The notes below the pieces were generated by a model. It did no database searches and was not told the DNA's origin. It saw only the letters and a program-made list of their open reading frames with translations. A program made the position numbers and the translations under genes. This document shows, one piece after another, positions 6,410-11,986 of a stretch of DNA of 13,621 nt. Each line of letters begins with the position of its first letter. Position 1 is the stretch's first letter. The stretch comes from Anaerolineae bacterium (GTDB lineage: Bacteria > Chloroflexota > Anaerolineae > J102), in contig WGCR01000645.1 of NCBI GenBank assembly GCA_015493675.1, positions 1 to 13,621 of the forward strand, in the 5' to 3' direction.

Positions 6410-6817
6410 ATGACGCCTCCTTCCCCCGATTTTCTTGCTCTGGCATTACTTGCCCTCATCGCGTTGATGGCTATTTTCTTGTGGCTTCGTTTTCGGGATG
6501 ATGAAACGTCAGAGACGATGCAGATCTTTTATCGCCAGCAAAAATTCGATCCTGCGAGCATGGATATGCCCGTCACTGGGCTGAGTGAAGGATCATTTTT
6601 TATCGAGGGCAATGGGTATCTCCCCCCTGAAATCAATCATCTGTTCGCCGATGCTGTGGGGGGCGAAGATGACAGCTCGGGTCTGGCGGCGGCCCTGAGT
6701 CCCAGCCTGAAGCCGATCCCGGACAAAATCGCCTTGCGTCTGGTCTGGATAGTCACAGCTTTCGTCATTCTGTTGGGCCTGACCTTTCTCCTCCTCTGGA
6801 TGCTGACGTTTATTTAG
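6410..6817 (+). CDS. Membrane protein of unknown function with a helix at each end (135 aa)
   Basis: There is one membrane helix near the N-terminus (about residues 8-27, FLALALLALIALMAIFLWL) and one at the C-terminus (about 109-134). Between them lies a soluble segment of about 80 residues without Cys or obvious catalytic motifs (FFIEGNGYLPPEINHLFADA, then an acidic stretch). If both helices span the membrane, the central part faces one side, with the arginines after helix 1 (RFRDD) suggesting the cytoplasm. The start ATG 6410 has no Shine-Dalgarno. The gene is 20 nt after the 63-aa gene and 17 nt before the next, consistent with an operon. No family was recognised. Confidence 0.75.
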   Translation: MTPPSPDFLALALLALIALMAIFLWLRFRDDETSETMQIFYRQQKFDPASMDMPVTGLSEGSFFIEGNGYLPPEINHLFADAVGGEDDSSGLAAALSPSLKPIPDKIALRLVWIVTAFVILLGLTFLLLWMLTFI

Positions 6818-6834
6818 CAGAAAGATAATCCCCC

Positions 6835-7464
6835 ATGACTTCCCCCCTCCATCGCCTGCCCGAATGGCTGGCCATCATCCTGGCCTTCTTTTCCGGGCTG
6901 TTGGCTTTCAGCAATTATTTCTTTGATCTGCCGTGGCTGGTGACGCCAACACAATTTCTGCTGAAAACAGTGGTGTTGGTCAGCGCTGCGGCGCTGACGC
7001 TGGCCGCCTTCAATCTGGCAAGACGGCATGTCCAGCGGGCCCGGCAGAAAGATGTCGGCAGCCTGTTGCTGATAGCCGGGTTCATCGTCGCATTTATCGC
7101 GGGTCTGTTGCCCGGAGGCTTTCAGACAGGGTTGGGAGGATGGTTGTATCAATGGCTGCTGGCTCCGGGCATGGCGGCCATCTTCGCCCTGCTGCCCATC
7201 TTTTTGGCTTACGCCCTGTTTCGGCGCCTCAGCGTGCGGGATTTGGGCGGGTTTTTGCTTTTCGTGGGGATGGTCATCGTTCTGGTGGGGCAAATCCCTT
7301 CGCTGGCGTCGAATTTTCCCGTCATGGCTGCTTTCAGACATGATTTGCTGATTGCGCCGGTGGCGGCCGCATTCCGCGGCGTCCTGCTGGGGTTGGCGGT
7401 GGGGGCGCTGCTGGCCATCTTTCTGAAGCTATTTTCCCACCACAAGATCGGGGAAGAGTCGTGA
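6835..7464 (+). CDS. Six-helix integral membrane protein of unknown function (209 aa)
   Basis: Hydrophobic segments lie at about residues 11-28, 41-61, 74-93, 110-130, 137-153 and 180-200. A basic loop follows helix 2 (ARRHVQRARQK) and another follows helix 4 (FRRLSVRD), which puts those loops in the cytoplasm. The pattern 'AyalfRrl.. GqiP.. aaFRGvlLGlAvG' matches my memory of a conserved hypothetical membrane family found beside partners of the downstream type in bacteria and archaea; I cannot check this. The stop overlaps the next start in GTGA (7461-7464), which indicates translational coupling. Function unknown; likely a subunit of a membrane complex with the next two gene products. Confidence 0.85.
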   Translation: MTSPLHRLPEWLAIILAFFSGLLAFSNYFFDLPWLVTPTQFLLKTVVLVSAAALTLAAFNLARRHVQRARQKDVGSLLLIAGFIVAFIAGLLPGGFQTGLGGWLYQWLLAPGMAAIFALLPIFLAYALFRRLSVRDLGGFLLFVGMVIVLVGQIPSLASNFPVMAAFRHDLLIAPVAAAFRGVLLGLAVGALLAIFLKLFSHHKIGEES

Positions 7465-8642
7465 TCTGTCCATCCTGCGGTAAAGAAAACCCTGATGGCG
7501 TTGAAGTCTGCCAGCATTGTGGCGAATCCCTCGCGCCCGCGGGTCGCCCGCCGCGCCTGCTCAGTCAAATTCAGGGGCTGATTCCGGCTGAGCCTGTGAT
7601 TACCTCCGGGAAATTACACGACCCGGTTCCCCTCCTTTCTGAGGCTGTCATTTCCGGCGCATTGCCGACGTCCAGCCCCGAAGAAGAGCCATCCTCAGCG
7701 CTATCGACGCCCATGGCAGCCGTTGCCTCGGGCGCTGCGGCGGTCTCCGCCAGCAAAGATGAGGCGCAGAGAGCGGAAGAGCCACCGGCGGATGCCCCCC
7801 TCGCGCCAGTTCCAATATCCCGGCCCGCGTCGCCATCTCCGCAAAAAAGCCGGGCTCTGCCAGTAATTGCCGGGATTTTCTTCGCGGCGATCTTTTTTGG
7901 CAGCCTGTGGAATCTGCTGGCTCCGGCTGGTGCAGCGCTGCGCTCCTCCGTAAAAGACGCCTACGCGTTTATCGAGATATTACCACAGAACGCCCGCGTT
8001 CTCTTGGCCTGGGATTACGATCCCGCCACCCAGGGCGAGCTGCAATTGCTGGCCCAGCCACTTCTGCAACACCTGCGGCGAAAGGGCGCCAACATTGTGT
8101 ACATGAGTCTGCGGCCCTTCGGCCCCAACGTGGCGGCGGATGCTGACGCGCTGAGCAATCACTGGCAATTGCCGGGACTGAAGCCCGCGGGCCCGCCGCC
8201 CGTAGAATTCGGTTTTATCCCCGGCCAAACAGCAGCCCTGCGCTCTCTGGCCCTCTCGCCGGTCATCGCTTCCAATCAGCCGGTGATCAGCGCCGCCGAG
8301 ACCGGCATGAGACCGGCAGAGAGCATCGATGCCTTCGATCTAATCATCGAATTCAGCGCGGACCTGGCCAGCAGCCAGCAGTGGGTGGAACAAATAGCTG
8401 TACGCTCACAAACGCCTCTGGTGGTCGCGGCCTCGGGCGCAGTGGCGCCGGTGCTGCGCCCCTATGAACAGAGCGGCCAGATCCGCGTGCTGCTTTCCGG
8501 TTATCCTGACGCGCTGGCTTATGAAACGTTGCTGGGACAAAGAGGTCCGGCTTACGCCCAGTCCACAGCTCAAACCCTGGCGCTGCTGACGCTCCTGAGC
8601 ATTCTTTTTGTCGCCGCCTTCCGTTCCCTCCTTCGCAAATAA
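7461..8642 (+). CDS. Zinc-ribbon membrane protein with an extracytoplasmic domain, function unknown (393 aa)
   Basis: Starts at GTG 7461, coupled to the upstream stop and preceded by gggaagag. Residues 1-21 form a zinc ribbon (C3-x2-C6, C17-x2-C20). Residues 22-130 are a Pro/Ala/Ser-rich, probably disordered linker. A membrane helix follows at about 134-153, a folded domain at about 160-370, and a second helix at 371-387 before a basic end (RSLLRK). If the zinc ribbon is cytoplasmic, the folded domain is outside. That domain has VLLAWDYDPATQGEL at 180-194, DLIIEFSAD at 293-301, and SGQIRVLLSGYPDALAYE at 338-355. These resemble, from memory, an uncharacterised archaeal/bacterial family with 'FDYDP..EL' and 'SGQ..G..GAAEYE' motifs. 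No catalytic activity can be assigned. Confidence 0.88.
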   Translation: MICPSCGKENPDGVEVCQHCGESLAPAGRPPRLLSQIQGLIPAEPVITSGKLHDPVPLLSEAVISGALPTSSPEEEPSSALSTPMAAVASGAAAVSASKDEAQRAEEPPADAPLAPVPISRPASPSPQKSRALPVIAGIFFAAIFFGSLWNLLAPAGAALRSSVKDAYAFIEILPQNARVLLAWDYDPATQGELQLLAQPLLQHLRRKGANIVYMSLRPFGPNVAADADALSNHWQLPGLKPAGPPPVEFGFIPGQTAALRSLALSPVIASNQPVISAAETGMRPAESIDAFDLIIEFSADLASSQQWVEQIAVRSQTPLVVAASGAVAPVLRPYEQSGQIRVLLSGYPDALAYETLLGQRGPAYAQSTAQTLALLTLLSILFVAAFRSLLRK

Positions 8643-8669
8643 GACGCGTCAATCCATCAGAAGCGTATC

Positions 8670-8707
8670 AGGTCGGCGGTCCTATCGGACTTGCCGCCGT
8701 CTCACCT
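8670..8707. repeat. Nested hairpin between two membrane-protein genes
   Basis: An outer stem aggt/acct (8670-8673 with 8704-8707), a middle stem cggcgg/ccgccg (8674-8679 with 8694-8699), and an inner stem gtcc/ggac with a TATC loop (8679-8682 with 8687-8690) form one structure. It has no T-tract, so it is not an intrinsic terminator. It may be an mRNA-stabilising or attenuating structure inside the operon, or a dispersed palindromic repeat. The inner and middle stems compete for G8679. Confidence 0.65.
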
Positions 8708-8731
8708 CCTGGCACATTTGTTGATTCCCCC

Positions 8732-9403
8732 ATGTCTTTCTCCGTCCTTCTCGGCTCCCTCCTGGCAACAGTTCTGACCCTGGCGATTTTTAGCCGGGCT
8801 TTTGGCGCGAAGAAGGCCTTTCGCTGGGCCTCTTATCTGCTGCTGGGAACCGGCGCAGGCTATGTGGCGGCTGTCGCGTTCAAACAGGTGTTGTTGCCAG
8901 CATTTTCACCCGCCATGCTTCGCATTCCGCTCCAGTTCGGCGTAGCGCTGGCGGCGGTGATTCTGACCGCTTTACTGCTCCTGAGAATGGTTCCGAAACC
9001 GGCTGCCCGGGCCTGGGGACTGCTGCCGCTGGGATTGATGGCGGGCGTGGGGGGCGCACTGGCCCTGGCCGGGGCCATGCGCGGTACATTGCTGCCACAA
9101 CTAATGGCCGTGAACCAGCTGCATCTGGAATTTACCCCCCGTTTTCCGACCCTGGATGCGCTCAGCGTGGTGATGGCCACCCTGACCAGCCTGGGCGTGC
9201 TGCTCTTTTTACTGCCGGGCCTGGATGAAAAAGAGACGCCGGACGAGAATCGGCCCGCTATGATCAAGGTGTTGCATGGCTGGCGTTTGTGGGGGTATTG
9301 GGCGCTGATGCTGGCTTTGGGCGCGTTGCTGGCCAGCACCGCGGGCGCTCGCATCACCTTGCTCATCGATCGGGTGCAGTGGCTACTGGGGCTGTGGTTT
9401 TAG
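8732..9403 (+). CDS. Six-helix integral membrane protein of unknown function (223 aa)
   Basis: Hydrophobic segments lie at about residues 3-21, 33-50, 65-85, 95-115, 142-161 and 184-202. The C-terminus ARITLLIDRVQWLLGLWF is a striking amphipathic end. A loop after helix 5 is charged (DEKETPDENR). The 'aRi.lLI.RvqwLLGlw' ending matches my memory of a conserved partner of the zinc-ribbon/ectodomain family encoded upstream; this is not verified. It lies 89 nt downstream of that gene with a hairpin between, and has no visible Shine-Dalgarno. It is probably the last gene of the operon, because the next gene is convergent. Confidence 0.83.
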   Translation: MSFSVLLGSLLATVLTLAIFSRAFGAKKAFRWASYLLLGTGAGYVAAVAFKQVLLPAFSPAMLRIPLQFGVALAAVILTALLLLRMVPKPAARAWGLLPLGLMAGVGGALALAGAMRGTLLPQLMAVNQLHLEFTPRFPTLDALSVVMATLTSLGVLLFLLPGLDEKETPDENRPAMIKVLHGWRLWGYWALMLALGALLASTAGARITLLIDRVQWLLGLWF

Positions 9404-9433
9404 CGGGCGCATAAACCAAATCTCGGATATGCT

Positions 9434-9485
9434 AAAAAGTTTCGTCTCACGCAAAGTCGCAAAGACGCCAAGGGGAAGAGATTGG
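9434..9485. repeat. Left arm of a 52-bp inverted repeat flanking the flippase gene (octamer repeat)
   Basis: This 52-bp stretch is the reverse complement of 10871-10922 with five mismatches and no gaps. Its core is made of octamers: acgcaaag (9449-9456), tcgcaaag (9457-9464), acgccaag (9465-9472). Runs of 'gcaaag' octamers of this kind are, from memory, common dispersed intergenic repeats in several phyla. It lies between the convergent ends of two genes. Confidence 0.88.
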
Positions 9486-9516
9486 GACTCTCCTGGATTT
9501 CAGGGGGTGTTCAGCG

Positions 9517-10737
9517 CTAAAAACCCCGCGTCAAGCGCCCGGTGAGCAGCGCCCCCAGGCCATACATGGCCAACAGGCCCGCGGCTGCGCCCGTCGCTCC
9601 CCACAAATGCACGCCCGCGGTCAGCAGGCCCAGGCCCGCGGCCACCATGAAAGCGGTCACGGCAAAAGCCGCCCGCTGCCGATTGCCCGCCATCAGCGCC
9701 CGAGAAAGGAAAATGTAGATGAAATAGACCAGGATGGCCCAGGCCAGAATCTGCAACACCCGCGCCGCATCCTCATAGCCCTGCCGACGGTAGAGCAGCC
9801 GGATGACGAAGGGGGCCAGCAGCGTCAGGCCCGCGGCCACGGGCAGCAACGCGGCCAGGCCCCATTTGAGATATTTGTGCATGGCCGCCCGAAACGCGCT
9901 CCGCTCATGGGCATACAGCCGGGAGATGGCCGGATACACCGCATCGGTGAAGGAGAGGATCAGGGTCATCACCACCTTGATGAGCTGAAACGCGGCGTCA
10001 TACACGCCCGTGACCGCCTCACCGGCGATGACCGAAAGCACCAACACGTCCAGCCGCTGGGTGAGGGCGTCGAATACGGCCATGCCGAAGAAATCCAGCG
10101 ATTCCCGCAGCAACTTGCGGGCGAAAGCGAAATCCCAGCGGGGACGGCGCACCAGCCGCAGGTGCAGCGCGGCCAGAGTCACCATCAGCGCGGCCAGCCC
10201 GATGCCCGCCACCCGGATCACCGCCAGCACGATAACCCCGCCGCCCAACGAAAGCAGCAGGATGGCCGTGACCAGTTGGGCGGTGGCGCTGAGCATCTCG
10301 GCGTAGACCAGATATTGCATCTTCTCGATGGCCCGCAGCAGGGCTCCAGCCAGGGAATAGAGCGTAAACAGGGGCAGCGCCAGCACCGCCACCCACAACA
10401 TCCATTTGGTGTCCGCGGGATAGGGCATTATCGCCACCACGCCCACCATCGCGGCCATCACCCCCAGGGTGGTCAGCCCCTGCGCGGCCAGGCCCGCCCA
10501 ATAGTAATGATTGCTCTGCTCATAATCCCGGGCCACGTTGCGGGTGACCAGCCGCGGCAGCCCGAAGGTGGCCATCACCTGAAAGATATTCAAAAATGCC
10601 AGCAGGATGCTGAATTTGCCCTGCCAGGTGGGCCCGTAAAAATTGGCGATATACAAAATCAGCGCAAAGGCCAGGATGATGCGAATCCCCTGGGCGGCGC
10701 TGAGAAAGAGGGTGTTACGGGCGACTGTACGGGACAT
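9517..10737 (-). CDS. Polysaccharide/lipid-linked oligosaccharide flippase, Wzx-like (MOP superfamily)
   Basis: A 406-residue integral membrane protein with about 12 hydrophobic helices. It begins MSRTVARNTLFLSAAQGIRI and continues with the family features ANFYGPTWQGKFSIL, FGLPRLVTRNVARD, a central DALTQRLDVLVLSVIAGE, and late helices with SRALMAGNRQRAAF. In the family these proteins move undecaprenyl-linked glycans from the cytoplasmic to the outer leaflet. It is slightly shorter than typical (about 420-480). ATG 10737 lacks a Shine-Dalgarno and is preceded by heptamer repeats. It lies downstream of the glycosyltransferase on the same strand, 200 nt away, so cotranscription is possible but the gap is repeat-filled. 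It is the only gene between the two arms of the inverted repeat 9434-9485/10871-10922. Confidence 0.92.
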   Translation of the reverse strand: MSRTVARNTLFLSAAQGIRIILAFALILYIANFYGPTWQGKFSILLAFLNIFQVMATFGLPRLVTRNVARDYEQSNHYYWAGLAAQGLTTLGVMAAMVGVVAIMPYPADTKWMLWVAVLALPLFTLYSLAGALLRAIEKMQYLVYAEMLSATAQLVTAILLLSLGGGVIVLAVIRVAGIGLAALMVTLAALHLRLVRRPRWDFAFARKLLRESLDFFGMAVFDALTQRLDVLVLSVIAGEAVTGVYDAAFQLIKVVMTLILSFTDAVYPAISRLYAHERSAFRAAMHKYLKWGLAALLPVAAGLTLLAPFVIRLLYRRQGYEDAARVLQILAWAILVYFIYIFLSRALMAGNRQRAAFAVTAFMVAAGLGLLTAGVHLWGATGAAAGLLAMYGLGALLTGRLTRGF

Positions 10738-10744
10738 TGGGAGG

Positions 10745-10779
10745 TTATCAGTAAGCAGTTATCAGTAAACAGTTTGCTG
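10745..10779. repeat. Heptamer tandem repeat upstream of the flippase
   Basis: Five 7-nt units in phase: ttatcag, taagcag, ttatcag, taaacag, tttgctg. The first and third are identical, giving a 14-nt higher-order unit. It ends eight bases from the flippase ATG (10737), so it occupies the place where a ribosome site or promoter would be. Runs of this 'cagttatcagt' kind are known to me from cyanobacterial and Chloroflexota intergenic DNA. Confidence 0.85.
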
Positions 10780-10870
10780 CGTTGGATTCCCTAAAAAAAC
10801 GTTCACCACATCGACGCTGCGAATGCAGAGACAGGAAAAGGGGGACTTCAATCCATATTTCTCGGCGAAA

Positions 10871-10922
10871 CCAATCTTTTTCTCTTGGCGTCTTTACGAC
10901 TTTGCGTGAGACGAATCTTTTT
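10871..10922. repeat. Right arm of the 52-bp inverted repeat flanking the flippase gene
   Basis: The reverse complement of 9434-9485 with 47 of 52 bases matching. The best-preserved part runs from cttggcgtcttt to gcgtgagacgaa. It lies 15 nt after the glycosyltransferase stop codon (10938, minus strand). No target-site duplication is seen beyond the arms and no transposase gene lies within, so a classical IS is excluded on this evidence. Confidence 0.88.
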
Positions 10923-10937
10923 TCAGTAGAGCCTGCG

Positions 10938-11984
10938 TTAATCGTTGGCTAGTGATTGTTGATTGTTGTATGAGGTGACCACGGGCGCGGGTTTAAACAT
11001 GCGCACCAGACTGGTTCGCAGACAGGCTCCCCACAAATGACTCAACTCACGCAGGATGGGAAGCCGCGTGCGCTGGTAGTGGAATTCATAGAACAACATG
11101 CGCAGCAGATAGCCGAACGCGGCCACCAGGTGCATCAGCGCCACCTGCAACGAATTGTAGCGGGTGCGCAAGTCCAGGTCCAGGGAATCGATGTTGTGGG
11201 CGTAAAATTCGGGCCCGAGCTGGCGGGAGCTGCCGCCAATGTGATGGGTGACGTGGATGTCGGGCAGACAGGCGATTTGCCAGCCCGCGGCCCGCATCCG
11301 GCGGCACAATTCCACATCCTCGGAATACATGAAATAACGCTCGTTCATCAGCCCCGCGGTTTCGATGGCTTCGCGGCGCAGCAACATGCTGGCCCCCGAC
11401 ACCCAATCGACATCGATGGGCTGAGATCCCTCGTAAAGCGAACGGGTGAGCCAAAGCCCCCGAAATCGGTGAGGAAAAAGGCGATAGAGAAAGGTGGCGA
11501 AGTTGAAGATGGCGCTCAACGAGGGATCGTGGCCCGCGGCTCCGCCCTGAATCTTGCCGGTGGGGCCTTGCAGCCGCGGCCCGGCCGCGCCCACCTGCGG
11601 ATGTGCGTCCATGAAGCTCACAAATCGGGTCAGGGCCTGGGGCGGCAGTTCGGTGTCGGGATTCAGCAGCAGGATGTAGCGGCCGCGGGCGCGGCGAATG
11701 CCCTGGTTGTTGGCCGCGGCGAAGCCGCGATTGCTCTCGTTGGCGATGATAGTCACCTGAGGATAGCGCTCTCGCACCAGAGTCAGCGAATTGTCGGTGG
11801 ACGCATTGTCCACCAGCAGCACTTCCACGTCCAGATGAGCCGTGGCCGCAAAGAGCGCGTCCAGGGCCGCGGGCAGATAGGCCGCCGCATTCCAGTTGAC
11901 GATGATGACCGACAGGTCTTTCGTCGCCGGGGGCAGCGCGGGCCGCTCGGGCGTGAACGAGGTGGATGGTTCCACAGCCATCAT
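10938..11984 (-). CDS. Family 2 glycosyltransferase (WbbL/rhamnosyltransferase-like)
   Basis: A 348-residue GT-A enzyme, expected to transfer a sugar from a nucleotide-sugar to a membrane-linked acceptor on the cytoplasmic face. Motifs: DLSVIIVNWN at 23-32, VDNASTDN at 58-65 (nucleotide site), NRGFAAANN at 85-93, metal-binding NPDTE at 108-112, WVSGASMLLRR at 194-204, and ERYFMYSEDVELCRR at 215-229 with the probable catalytic Asp at 223. A hydrophobic helix at 281-299 (VALMHLVAAFGYLLRMLFYE) probably attaches it to the membrane. Two ATGs are adjacent; the upstream one is given (11984). It starts 2 nt after the phosphodiesterase stop, so translation is probably coupled. The last 12 residues (SYNNQQSLAND) are encoded by a heptamer repeat. 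The sugar specificity cannot be read from sequence. Confidence 0.93.
   Translation of the reverse strand: MMAVEPSTSFTPERPALPPATKDLSVIIVNWNAAAYLPAALDALFAATAHLDVEVLLVDNASTDNSLTLVRERYPQVTIIANESNRGFAAANNQGIRRARGRYILLLNPDTELPPQALTRFVSFMDAHPQVGAAGPRLQGPTGKIQGGAAGHDPSLSAIFNFATFLYRLFPHRFRGLWLTRSLYEGSQPIDVDWVSGASMLLRREAIETAGLMNERYFMYSEDVELCRRMRAAGWQIACLPDIHVTHHIGGSSRQLGPEFYAHNIDSLDLDLRTRYNSLQVALMHLVAAFGYLLRMLFYEFHYQRTRLPILRELSHLWGACLRTSLVRMFKPAPVVTSYNNQQSLAND
10941..10975. repeat. Heptamer tandem repeat forming the 3' end of the glycosyltransferase gene
   Basis: In-phase 7-nt units on the plus strand: atcgttg, gctagtg, attgttg, attgttg, tatgagg. Two units are identical and one differs by a single base. 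The tract abuts the stop codon (10938-10940) and supplies the last 12 codons of the minus-strand gene. Confidence 0.75.
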
Positions 11985-11986
11985 GG

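Noticed and set aside
9395..9418. Possible terminator hairpin tggttt/aaacca at the end of the 223-aa gene
   Set aside because: Only 6 AT-rich pairs overlap the stop codon and no T-tract follows; not convincing.
9428..10930. Insertion sequence or transposon bounded by the 52-bp inverted repeats
   Set aside because: No transposase frame lies inside and no target-site duplication is visible just outside the arms.
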